Source of the DNA: JANNOG01 sp050329415
Lineage (GTDB): Bacteria; Actinomycetota; Actinomycetes; Actinomycetales; JBBAYJ01
NCBI GenBank assembly: GCA_050329415.1
Contig: JBHJOS010000115.1
Location: 1-9,456 of the forward strand
Length of the DNA stretch: 9,456 bases
Reading direction: 5' to 3'
This document shows positions 1 to 6,996 of the stretch, in pieces. A program made the translations under genes and the position numbers. Every line of letters starts with the position of its first letter. The stretch's first letter is position 1. The notes below the pieces were generated by a model, which saw only the letters and a list, made by a program, of their open reading frames with translations, had not been told where the DNA came from and did not search any database.

Positions 1-333
1 TTCCCCACCGAGTTCGCTCGGTGGCTGGGCGGGGCGCGACTGGTCTCCGGCAACCTCACCGGCTCGGCCATCGCCATCCGGAACACCCTCGGCGACGGGG
101 ACCTGGCCACGGCGCACCGACAGGCCCTGGCCGCCCTCGACCTCCTCGAACTCGTCCTCGGCGAGATCCAGTACACCGTTCCCCGCGACCTGCTCGACGG
201 CTACGAGAAGGAGGCCCGCAAGGCCGCCAAGGACCTCCCTCCCCACGAACTGGACTACCGCCGCACCCACCTCACCGACAACCTCCCACCCGCCCTCACC
301 GAACACGCCCGCTGGAAAGCCGAACACGGCTGA
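1..333 (+). CDS. 3' end of an unrecognised gene (partial, 110 residues)
   Basis: The frame is open from the first base of the window to a TGA at 331-333, so the start lies off the left edge. The 110 visible residues look like a real soluble protein. They have balanced composition, high GC in the third codon position and a helical, charged C-terminus (segments such as ALAALDLLELVLGEIQYTV and YEKEARKAAKDLPPHELDYR). There is no membrane segment, cysteine cluster or catalytic motif that I recognise, and I assign no family. The gene points towards the minus-strand operon that ends at 378, so the two units converge with 44 bases between them. Reading this frame as coding is well supported by composition. 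The function is unknown. Confidence 0.6.
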   Translation, partial: FPTEFARWLGGARLVSGNLTGSAIAIRNTLGDGDLATAHRQALAALDLLELVLGEIQYTVPRDLLDGYEKEARKAAKDLPPHELDYRRTHLTDNLPPALTEHARWKAEHG

Positions 334-339
334 CCCGAC

Positions 340-369
340 CACGGCACCGTGCCCCGGTCCGGCGGGCAC
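340..369. terminator. weak candidate bidirectional terminator between convergent genes
   Basis: The 44-base gap between the two convergent stops contains overlapping inverted repeats. One is CACGG-CA-CCGTG at 340-351. Another has arms GTGCCC (349-354) and GGGCAC (364-369) around a 9-base loop. There is no T-run on either strand, so this is not a classical intrinsic terminator. Its position is the main support. Confidence 0.25.
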
Positions 370-377
370 CGCCGCGA

Positions 378-1733
378 TCAGGAGGGGGGCAGCTTGCCGG
401 GGTTGAGCAGTCCGTCGGGGTCGAAGCGGGCCGCGGCCGGGCGGATCCGGTCGAGGAAGCGGTGCAGCTGCCAGGTGTGCGGGCTGACGTCGACCTCGAC
501 GCCGGCCGCGCGCAGCTCCTCGACCGTCCCGGCCAGGGCGTCCGGGCCGGCGAACGGGACCATGAGCATCCCAGCGAGCACCACGCCACCGGGCACCCGG
601 AACCCGTCGAGGTGCAGCAGCAGGTCGGGCACCACCGCGCGGACGGCGTCGAGGTCCTCGACCAGCACCCGCCCCCCCACCTGGAGGTGGCACATGCCGG
701 GCCGGGCCCGCAGCACCCGGTAGGTGGTGTGGTTGAACGACAGCGAGGTCAGCAGCGCGGCGCCCTTAGGCCGGACCTCCTCGACCGTCCCCCCCACGGC
801 CGCGACCAGGGCGGACGCCGCGGCGACGGTCGAGGCGTCGACGACCGCCCGGAGACTGTGCCGGCCCCGTGGCATCGCCGGGTCTGACGGGTAGGTCGCG
901 ACGATCCCCGGCTCGTCGACCGACAGCAGCCGCGGCACCGGATCCAGGGCGGCGACCGCGAGGGCCGCGGCCGTGGCCGCCGAGTAGGCGTCGGCAGCGA
1001 ACGAGGCGAACAGCGCCGTCCAGTCCCGCCGCGGGCGCAGGGCCACCGTCACCCCAGCGATCACGCCGGTCACCCCGTAGGCGTGGAGCATCGGCAGGCA
1101 GTCCTCGCCCTCGACCGTGACCGCAGCCGCCTCGTCCGTGCACGGGACGACCTCCAGCGCGTGGACGAACCCGTCCCACACCGCCCCGTTCCCCAGCGAC
1201 CCGGTGCCGCCCGCGCCGCCGGCCAGGAAGCCGCCGACGGTGCTCCCGACCGTCGACGGCAGCAGGGCCAGCTCCTGCCCCGACCGACGGGCGGCGGCCT
1301 CCAGCGCGACGAAGGTCGCGCCGGGCTCGGCGTGCAGCCACCCGTCGCCGACGGTGTCCACCCGGTCGCACCGGCCGGTGTCGACGACCAGCCCGCCCCG
1401 CAGCGGGATCGCCTGACCGTAGTTCCCGGTGCCCTTGCCGCGCACCGTGACCGGCACCCGGTGCCGGTGCGCCAGGGCCACGGTCGCCGCCAGCTGGGCC
1501 GGGCCGTCCGGGTGGGCGACGAGGTCGGCCGTTCCGGCGGGCAGCCGGGCGGCCAGGACCGGGGACAGATGGGCCCAGTCGGTCGACGCGGCCCGCCGCT
1601 CGGCCGGGTCCACCGAGACGGCGCCGGCGCCGAGGGCACCCGCGAGGGCACGCTCGAGGCCGGCGACGTCCGAGCCGCGCCCGGCGGGCTCCGGGCCGGC
1701 GTCCGCGCCGGTGCCCCCGGCGGAGCGGCTCAC
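378..1733 (-). CDS. FAD-linked oxidase (GlcD / FAD_binding_4 type), last gene of the operon
   Basis: This 451-residue soluble flavoprotein of the PCMH/VAO superfamily would oxidise a hydroxy or similar group using bound FAD. Residues 60-95 form the usual entry segment. The pyrophosphate loop is RGKGTGNYGQ at 98-107. The second FAD-contact stretch, rich in Gly, runs 160-182 (STVGSTVGGF, then AGGAGGTGSL). The C-terminal LNPGK at 443-447 is the typical family ending. No N-terminal signal or Fe-S motif is present. The GTG start at 1733-1731 overlaps the TGA of the upstream lipoprotein gene as GTGA, which fixes the start and implies translational coupling. Longer in-frame extensions upstream run into the lipoprotein gene and have no protein-like composition. 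The substrate is unknown. Being coupled to an importer suggests it acts on the imported compound or a breakdown product. Family assignment is firm and the reaction is open. Confidence 0.88.
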   Translation of the reverse strand: MSRSAGGTGADAGPEPAGRGSDVAGLERALAGALGAGAVSVDPAERRAASTDWAHLSPVLAARLPAGTADLVAHPDGPAQLAATVALAHRHRVPVTVRGKGTGNYGQAIPLRGGLVVDTGRCDRVDTVGDGWLHAEPGATFVALEAAARRSGQELALLPSTVGSTVGGFLAGGAGGTGSLGNGAVWDGFVHALEVVPCTDEAAAVTVEGEDCLPMLHAYGVTGVIAGVTVALRPRRDWTALFASFAADAYSAATAAALAVAALDPVPRLLSVDEPGIVATYPSDPAMPRGRHSLRAVVDASTVAAASALVAAVGGTVEEVRPKGAALLTSLSFNHTTYRVLRARPGMCHLQVGGRVLVEDLDAVRAVVPDLLLHLDGFRVPGGVVLAGMLMVPFAGPDALAGTVEELRAAGVEVDVSPHTWQLHRFLDRIRPAAARFDPDGLLNPGKLPPS

Positions 1734-2944
1734 TCCAGGCCGATGGACTCGTCGATGAACTCGTTCGTCACGAGGTCCTCCGGGGCCAGGCCCTCGGCGA
1801 CGGGGGTGCCCTGCTCGGCGTAGATCGGGGTGACGATGTCGATGACCTCCTGCACCCGGTCGAGGTCGAAGTCGCCGAGCGTGCCGTCGGGACCGTTGCC
1901 GACGAGGCCGAGATCCACCTGCTGGGCAACCGAGAACTCCGCGACACCGGCCGAGTACACCCAGCCGGTGTCGTACTCCTCGACGAGGCGGAGGATGAGC
2001 TCGTTGGTCTCGGCGGGGTCGCCGACGTAGTCGACCTGGGCCTGCTGGACGATCGGCACGACCAGCTCCAGGCACGGCGACAGGTCCTGGAGGTCGCCCG
2101 CCCGCACCGCCAGCGGGGCCGCGTAGACCGGGAACCCGGTGTCGTGGATGAGCTCGAAGTCGACGGGCCGGGCCCACTGGCTGACCTCGTTCTCGTAGAC
2201 GTACGGCTCGGCCGAGGCGAAGCCCTGCTGGGCGACCTCGCCGCCGGAGGCCACGAACACCTCGGGGGTGCCGCTGTAGCTGCCGTCGATCTGGTCGGCG
2301 CCGAGGATGCCCTCACCGACGAGGTAGTCCATGTAGGCCGCCCCCTCGAAGTACAGGGTGCGCACCCCGGCTTCGCCGAGGTCGGCGATGCCCTCGACGT
2401 CGGGGTACGTCTCCGGGTCCCACATGATGATCTGAGGGTTGATCTCCAGCGGGGCGACGACGGCGACGGTCGGCTGGTCGGCCGAGACCCGGGCGGCCTC
2501 GTCGGTGCTCACGTAGGCCATGGTGATGTCCGGGTCGAGGTACATCTGCGCGCTGGGGCTCTGGAAGCCGATCGCCGGGCCGCCGACCCGGATCTCGAGG
2601 TCGATGCCGGTCTCCTCGCCGCCCGCGACCAGCGGCCCGGTGACGATCTTGGCCTCGGCGTCGACCTGCGGGTCGTCCCCGATCATCTCGTACAGGGCGC
2701 CGTGCTCGGCCTCGGGGTTCCAGTCGGTCTGGATCACCAGCGGCGAGGGGCAGGCGCCGGCGAGGGAGCCCCCGGCAGCGGTGGCGCCGGCCGGGTCGTC
2801 GCTCGCCGCGGGTGAGCTGTCGTCATCCCCGTCGGCGGCGGTCTCACCGCCGCAGGCGACGAGGGCGGCGGCGGCCGCGGCGGCTGCGGTGACGGCGAGG
2901 GCCCGCCGGCGGGCGCCGGGCGGGTCAGGACGGACGGGTCGCAT
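1730..2944 (-). CDS. NMT1/THI5-like ABC transporter substrate-binding lipoprotein
   Basis: This is the 404-residue extracellular binding component of the adjacent NitT/TauT-type importer. The N-terminus has arginines (RRR at 12-14), an alanine-rich hydrophobic stretch and a lipobox LVAC with Cys31 as the lipidated residue. An acidic, Ser/Ala-rich linker follows (about 34-62), typical of actinobacterial lipoproteins. The mature domain begins near 65. QTDWNPEAEHGALYEMIG (72-89) matches the NMT1/THI5 pattern in which a D-W-x-P-N-x-x-H-x-G-x-Y motif lines the ligand site. QQGFASAEPYVY (239-250) matches the second characteristic stretch. The Cys-rich motif of the biosynthetic THI5 enzyme is absent, which supports a transport role. 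Cys65 and Cys291 could form a disulfide. The ATG start at 2944 has a GAGGAG ribosome site 6 bases upstream. At about 400 residues the protein is somewhat longer than many family members. The ligand is unknown; homologues bind nitrate, sulfonates, pyrimidines or riboflavin-like compounds. Confidence 0.88.
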   Translation of the reverse strand: MRPVRPDPPGARRRALAVTAAAAAAAALVACGGETAADGDDDSSPAASDDPAGATAAGGSLAGACPSPLVIQTDWNPEAEHGALYEMIGDDPQVDAEAKIVTGPLVAGGEETGIDLEIRVGGPAIGFQSPSAQMYLDPDITMAYVSTDEAARVSADQPTVAVVAPLEINPQIIMWDPETYPDVEGIADLGEAGVRTLYFEGAAYMDYLVGEGILGADQIDGSYSGTPEVFVASGGEVAQQGFASAEPYVYENEVSQWARPVDFELIHDTGFPVYAAPLAVRAGDLQDLSPCLELVVPIVQQAQVDYVGDPAETNELILRLVEEYDTGWVYSAGVAEFSVAQQVDLGLVGNGPDGTLGDFDLDRVQEVIDIVTPIYAEQGTPVAEGLAPEDLVTNEFIDESIGLE

Positions 2945-2988
2945 GACGGTCTCCTCGGGTGGGGTGGCGCCGCTGTGCCGCGGCGTGG

Positions 2989-3861
2989 TCAGGGGCCGGT
3001 CGAGCCGACGTCGTGCCAGGAGCCGATGGCCCGGCGAGCGAGCCAGCCGAACAGCAGGAAGACCACGACCCCGAGTGACGAGGCGAGCAGGATCGCGCCG
3101 AACATCTCCTCGATGAGCAGCCGGGACCGGTACACCTCGATGAGGCGGCCGATCCCCGGGCGGCCCTGGGCGAAGAAGAAGTCCCCGACGACGGCGCCGA
3201 TCACGGACAGCCCGGCGGCGATCCGCAGGCCGGCGAAGGTCGCGGGCAGGGCCGCGGGCAACTGCAGCCGCACCAGGCGGGTCCAGCGGCTCGCGCCGTG
3301 CAGGGTGAAGAGGTCGTGCATCCCGGCGTCGGCGGAGCGCAGCCCGAACAGGGTGTTGGCGATGATCGGGAACAGGGCGATGAGGACGCACACGATGACC
3401 CGGGCGGTGAACCCGAACCCGAACCAGAACCCGAGCAGCGGCACCAGCGCGAGGATCGGGATGGTCTGGAGGATCACCGCGTAGGGGAACAGCGACCTCT
3501 CCAGCCAGCGGGCCTGGCTCATGAGGATCGCCGTCGACATCCCGAGGACGATGGCGAACGCCAGCCCCACCAGGGCGACCTGGGTCGTCAGCCACAGCGA
3601 GCCGACGAGCTCGGCGGCCCTCGCCGGGTCGAGGAAGGCGCCCTCGACCACCTGGTGCGGCGGGGGCAGCAGCACGCTGCGGCGGACGGGGTCGGGGAAG
3701 GCGAGGTAGGAGATCCCGTACCACAGACCCAGGAACAGGACGGCCACGGCCGCGGGCGGGACGATCCCCCGCCAGCGGGCCCCGTCGCGCCCGGTGCGCT
3801 CCCCCGGGGCCGCCGCCGCACCGGTGGCGGCCGGCGCGTCGGGGACGGTGGCAACAGTCAC
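2989..3861 (-). CDS. ABC transporter permease, NitT/TauT (SsuC/TauC-like) family
   Basis: This 290-residue inner-membrane permease has about six hydrophobic segments, roughly at 34-54, 92-115, 124-145, 151-172, 205-227 and 254-276. The cytoplasmic EAA-like loop that docks the ATPase is seen at 182-206 as HDLFTLHGAS, then LQLPAALP, with the conserved Gly and Leu-Pro spacing. Only one permease gene is present, so the channel is probably a homodimer, as in SsuC and TauC. The start is GTG at 3861-3859, overlapping the ATPase stop codon as GTGA, so the two are likely translationally coupled. The first 30 residues are a polar Ala/Pro-rich tail. A 44-base gap with its own strong ribosome site separates it from the binding-protein gene downstream. 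Confidence 0.9.
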   Translation of the reverse strand: MTVATVPDAPAATGAAAAPGERTGRDGARWRGIVPPAAVAVLFLGLWYGISYLAFPDPVRRSVLLPPPHQVVEGAFLDPARAAELVGSLWLTTQVALVGLAFAIVLGMSTAILMSQARWLERSLFPYAVILQTIPILALVPLLGFWFGFGFTARVIVCVLIALFPIIANTLFGLRSADAGMHDLFTLHGASRWTRLVRLQLPAALPATFAGLRIAAGLSVIGAVVGDFFFAQGRPGIGRLIEVYRSRLLIEEMFGAILLASSLGVVVFLLFGWLARRAIGSWHDVGSTGP

Positions 3862-4649
3862 GAGTGGCCCTCCCGCAGGGCGGCCGACACCGCGCCGCAG
3901 AGGTGGCCGAACTCGGGGGCGAACCGCAGCCGGGGATCGCGGGGATAGGGGAAGGGCACGTCGTGCTCGGCGACGATCCGGCCCGGCCGCCCGCTCATGA
4001 CGAGGACCCGGGTCGAGAGGTAGACGGCCTCGCCCACGGAGTGGGTGATGAAGAGAGCAGCGAACCGCTCGGCCGCGAACAGGCGGAGCAGCTCGTCGTT
4101 CAGCCGCTCGCGGGTGATCTCGTCGAGGGCACCGAACGGCTCGTCGAACAGGAACAGGTCGGGGTCGAGCACCAGCGACCGGGCCAGGGACGTCCGCATC
4201 CGCATCCCGCCCGACAGCGCCCGGGGCAGGTGCGACTCGAACCCGGTGAGCCCGACGAGGTCGATGGCGGCCCGCGCCGCGGCGGCCCGGTCCCGCCGCG
4301 GGGCGCCGTGGAGCTCCGCCAGCAGCTCGACGTTGCGCCGGACGGTGCGCCACGGCAGCAGGGTGGGGTCCTGGAAGACGTACCCGACCCGGGTCGCCGG
4401 GACCTCGACGGTCCCGCCGGTGGCGCGCTCCAGTCCCGAGGCGAGGCGCAGCAGGGTGCTCTTGCCGCACCCCGACGGGCCCACCACGGTGACGAAGTCA
4501 CCCTGGTTCACCTCCAGGTCGACACCGCTGAGCGCGACCGTGCCGTCTCCGAACGCCTTCTCGACCCCGCGGAACCGCAGCCGCCGGGCCGGGCCCGGCG
4601 CGTCGTCGGGCGCCGCGGGAGGGGCCGGCGTCACGGATCGGGTCGCCAC
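3858..4649 (-). CDS. ABC transporter ATP-binding protein, NitT/TauT (SsuB/TauB-like) family
   Basis: This 263-residue cytoplasmic ATPase drives the importer formed with the next two genes. All nucleotide-binding motifs are present: Walker A GPSGCGKST at 57-65, Q-loop Gln93 in VFQDPTLLPW, signature LSGGM at 145-149, Walker B LFLFDE at 165-170 with catalytic Glu170, a D-loop just after it (GALDE), and the switch His203 in ITHS. QDPTLLPWRTVRRNV is characteristic of the nitrate/sulfonate/taurine subfamily. The start is uncertain. GTG at 4649 is used here, and another GTG at 4634 would also fit. Neither has a clear Shine-Dalgarno site. An 88-base gap separates it from the deaminase gene, the longest gap inside the operon, so a separate transporter promoter is possible. 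Confidence 0.92.
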   Translation of the reverse strand: MATRSVTPAPPAAPDDAPGPARRLRFRGVEKAFGDGTVALSGVDLEVNQGDFVTVVGPSGCGKSTLLRLASGLERATGGTVEVPATRVGYVFQDPTLLPWRTVRRNVELLAELHGAPRRDRAAAARAAIDLVGLTGFESHLPRALSGGMRMRTSLARSLVLDPDLFLFDEPFGALDEITRERLNDELLRLFAAERFAALFITHSVGEAVYLSTRVLVMSGRPGRIVAEHDVPFPYPRDPRLRFAPEFGHLCGAVSAALREGHS

Positions 4650-4652
4650 GGG

Positions 4653-4663
4653 GTCACTGTGAC
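4653..4663. promoter_or_regulatory. perfect inverted repeat GTCAC-N-GTGAC upstream of the ABC ATPase gene
   Basis: GTCAC and GTGAC flank a single T at 4658, ending 4 bases before the assigned GTG start of the ATPase gene. It lies in the longest internal gap of the operon. It could be an operator or part of an internal promoter. The arms are only 5 bases, so chance is a real alternative. The same pentamer recurs in the gap upstream of the LLM gene. Confidence 0.3.
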
Positions 4664-4737
4664 GCCCGAGCCGTTTCCCCCCGGTCGCCGAGGCGTGAAG
4701 AGTTCGTGTCGGCCGGGCCCCGATCCTCCGGGTACCG

Positions 4738-5973
4738 TCACACGGCCGTCATGTGCGGCCATTCCCGGGTCACCCGGGTCCGCGCCACCACCCGGCCGGC
4801 TCGCACCGCGACCCGGTCCGGGCTGAGGGTGGCCAGGGCCTCGGCGATCGAGCCCGCCCGCACCGCCAGCAGGTCCGCCGGGCTCCCGGGGGACACGGCC
4901 ACCGGGGGCAGTCCCATCGCGCGCCGGGCGTCGTCGCTCACCGCCCGGTACGCCTGCGCGGGAAGCAGGTGGCCGGCGGCGACCAGCAGGGCCGCGGCCT
5001 CCAGCGGGTCCCCCCGCCCCAGCGGGTTGAACGGGTCCTGGACGTTGTCGCCGCCCGCCGCGACGGTCACCCCGGCGTCCAGCAGCGCCCGGACCGCGGT
5101 CAGGCCGCGCGGAACCGACTGGTGGTGACCGCGACCCTGGAGGTAGAGATTCGTCTGGGGGAGCGTGACGACGGCGATCCCGGCGGCGGCCACGGCACGC
5201 GCCGTGGCCGCCGCCGTCCCGGGGGGCTGGCTCCCCAGGCTCACGCAGTGACTCGCGGTGGCCCCGTACGGGAAGGCGCGCCCCACGACCGCCGCCGCCA
5301 GGACGGCGAGGTCGTCCGAGGCGGGGTCCGTGGTCTCGTCGGCGTGGAGGTCGACGGCGACCCCGGCGGCCTGAGCCGCGTCGAGGACGACGTCGATGCA
5401 CCCGGGCGGATCCGGGTCCAGGTGGGGGCAGCCGCCGGCGACGTCGGCGCCCGCGGCCAGCGCGGCGTGGAGCAGGCGGGCGTTGGCCGCGCCGTCGCGG
5501 CCCGTGAGCGGGGCCGCGGCGAGGGCCACCACCTGCAGGGTGAGGACGTCCCGCAGCTCCTCGCGGAGGTCGAGCAGCGCCTCGACGTGACGAAGCCCTG
5601 TGTGCACCCCCACGTCGGCGTGGCTGCGGACCGCCGTGGCCCCGTGCGCCAGGGCCGACAGGGCCGCCGCCCGCGACCGATCCCGCAGGTCGCGGGGCGT
5701 GACGGACGGCAGGATCGCGAGCATGGCCGCGACGGCGCCCGCGAGGTCGCCGGTCCGGTTCGGCGCCCGTTGCCCGAGGAGGGCCTTGTCGAGGTGGGCG
5801 TGCGGCTCGGCCGGGGCGGGCAGCAGCAGGTAGCCGGCGAGCTCCTCCACCGGCTCGCCGGGTGCCGGGACCGCGGTCCCGGCCGGACGGACCCCTGTGA
5901 TCACACCCGTGCCGGGGTTCATGGTGACGTCGGCCGGTGCGCCGTCGACGAGCGCCCCGCGGAGCACCGTCAC
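4738..5973 (-). CDS. cytosine-deaminase-like (CodA/AtzC-type) metal-dependent amidohydrolase
   Basis: This 411-residue TIM-barrel hydrolase most likely removes an amino or alkylamino group, or opens a ring, using one divalent metal. Metal and catalytic residues line up with E. coli CodA: H58 and H60 in EPHAHLDKAL, H210 with general-acid E213 in DLHADETTD, H242 in SHC, and D309 in the family-specific stretch GGDNVQDPFNPLG (307-319). The segment that in CodA reads FPQEG and supplies the pyrimidine-contacting Gln is replaced here by LAAAP (about 151-155), so cytosine is an unlikely substrate. N- and C-terminal strands (1-50 and about 365-400) form the usual composite beta domain. There is no signal peptide, so the enzyme is cytoplasmic. 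GTG at 5973 is chosen because a perfect GAGGAGG lies 5 bases upstream. It follows the MTHFR-like gene by 18 bases. Alternatives within the family include N-isopropylammelide hydrolase and other aminohydrolases. Confidence 0.87.
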   Translation of the reverse strand: MTVLRGALVDGAPADVTMNPGTGVITGVRPAGTAVPAPGEPVEELAGYLLLPAPAEPHAHLDKALLGQRAPNRTGDLAGAVAAMLAILPSVTPRDLRDRSRAAALSALAHGATAVRSHADVGVHTGLRHVEALLDLREELRDVLTLQVVALAAAPLTGRDGAANARLLHAALAAGADVAGGCPHLDPDPPGCIDVVLDAAQAAGVAVDLHADETTDPASDDLAVLAAAVVGRAFPYGATASHCVSLGSQPPGTAAATARAVAAAGIAVVTLPQTNLYLQGRGHHQSVPRGLTAVRALLDAGVTVAAGGDNVQDPFNPLGRGDPLEAAALLVAAGHLLPAQAYRAVSDDARRAMGLPPVAVSPGSPADLLAVRAGSIAEALATLSPDRVAVRAGRVVARTRVTREWPHMTAV

Positions 5974-5978
5974 GCGAA

Positions 5979-5985
5979 CCTCCTC
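5979..5985 (-). promoter_or_regulatory. strong ribosome binding site GAGGAGG for the amidohydrolase
   Basis: The minus strand reads GAGGAGG with a 5-base spacer to the GTG at 5973-5971. It is the best Shine-Dalgarno match in the operon and fixes the start, since an ATG just upstream (5987-5985) is out of frame. Confidence 0.75.
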
Positions 5986-5991
5986 ATGGCC

Positions 5992-6996
5992 TCACCGCAG
6001 GGCCCGGGCGACGGCGGCCAGCGCGCCGGCCACCACCGGCGGGGGCAGGGCCGAGCCGGGCCCGCCGCCACCGGACAGGTTGACCCCGCGGACCCCCGGG
6101 ACCTCCAGCAGCGCCTGCGAGAGCGCGACCGCGGCGGCCACCCCGGCCCGCAGCGGGTCCCGCGCGCCGAGGATGCCCTCGACGTAGCCGGGCGGCAGGG
6201 CCAGCCCGGTGAACGACCGGAGCACCCCCGCCGTGGCCTCGTCGAGAACGATCGGGACGCAGGCGACGAACGGCACGGTGGCGCCCGCGGCGAGCGCGGC
6301 CGCGGTGAAGGCGCCGACCGCGGCGGGGCCAGTGGTGTGGTTGACGAAACAGGCGGTCGCCCCGGCGCGGACCTTCTCGGCCAGCCGCGCGGCGCGCCCG
6401 TCGACGGGTGGCGCACCCGGGTTCTCGGCCACGGACACCGGCAGCCCGGCGGCCGAGGCGAGCGCGGCCAGGCGGGTGGAGTCGAGGTCGAACACCGGTT
6501 TGGCGTCCGCCCGGTGCCCGAGGGCCGGATGGTCCCCGGTGACGCAGTGGACACCGGCGACGCCGACCTCGGCGAGGCCGGCGAGCTCGCCCTCCAGCGC
6601 CACCCGGTTACGGTCGCGGCAGTTGAGGCCCGCCCACACCCGCACGCCCTGGGCCTGCACCCAGTGGGCGCGCAGCGCGGGCGGGAACTGCACCCGCTCG
6701 CCGCCGTGGTCCCCGAGGAGCACCGCGTCGACCGCCCCGGAGACGGCGGCCGCGCACTCCCGCAGGGACGCCAGGTCGAGCGCCCGGGCGGGGAGGTCGG
6801 CGATGACCAGCGGCCGTCGCATGCCTGCGAAGGCGTCGGCCGGCTCCGGCGCCGCCTGGCCCGACCAGCGGGGCAGCGGGACGCCGAGGAAGGCGCACCG
6901 GCCGGCTCCGGTCTCGCACCCACCGTCGGGGGCGACCCCGCCGCAGGGCCCGTAGGTCATCTCCTTCGGGCAGGAGGCGAGCGGGGCGGGGGTCAC
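5992..6996 (-). CDS. methylenetetrahydrofolate-reductase-like protein with N-terminal four-Cys (MTHFR_C/MetV-like) module
   Basis: This 334-residue cytoplasmic protein has two parts. Residues 9-34 carry C9, C18, C27 and C34 in CPKEMTYGPCGG followed by GGCETGAGRC. This is the signature of the module called MTHFR C-terminal (MetV-like), probably metal-binding. From about residue 60 comes an MTHFR-type TIM barrel: LNCRDRNRVALEGELAGLAEVGV (split across 124-146), VTGDHP at 152-157 with D155 matching E. coli MetF Asp120, then AKPVFDLDS at 165-173. Two functional positions differ. The Gln that contacts folate in MetF (the TQ motif) is Asn219 in CFVNHTTG, and the catalytic Glu position appears to be Asp67. 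An unusual folate or flavin chemistry is therefore possible. The GTG start at 6996 overlaps the upstream LLM stop as GTGA. Context suggests it handles a one-carbon unit released by a partner enzyme. Fold assignment is firm and the reaction is inferred. Confidence 0.82.
   Translation of the reverse strand: MTPAPLASCPKEMTYGPCGGVAPDGGCETGAGRCAFLGVPLPRWSGQAAPEPADAFAGMRRPLVIADLPARALDLASLRECAAAVSGAVDAVLLGDHGGERVQFPPALRAHWVQAQGVRVWAGLNCRDRNRVALEGELAGLAEVGVAGVHCVTGDHPALGHRADAKPVFDLDSTRLAALASAAGLPVSVAENPGAPPVDGRAARLAEKVRAGATACFVNHTTGPAAVGAFTAAALAAGATVPFVACVPIVLDEATAGVLRSFTGLALPPGYVEGILGARDPLRAGVAAAVALSQALLEVPGVRGVNLSGGGGPGSALPPPVVAGALAAVARALR

Noticed and set aside
1734..2177. Upstream extension of the FAD oxidase frame to 2177
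   Set aside because: The extra residues are Arg/Gly/Pro-rich noise from reading the lipoprotein gene in the wrong frame. The GTG overlapping the lipoprotein stop is the natural start.
1730..2944. THI5-type biosynthetic enzyme for the thiamine pyrimidine
   Set aside because: The protein has a lipoprotein signal and sits with a permease and ATPase. The Cys-rich motif of the biosynthetic enzyme is missing.
2945..3724. Upstream extension of the lipoprotein frame through the permease gene
   Set aside because: The signal peptide with lipobox begins at the ATG at 2944, which has a strong ribosome site. The extension is out-of-frame permease sequence.
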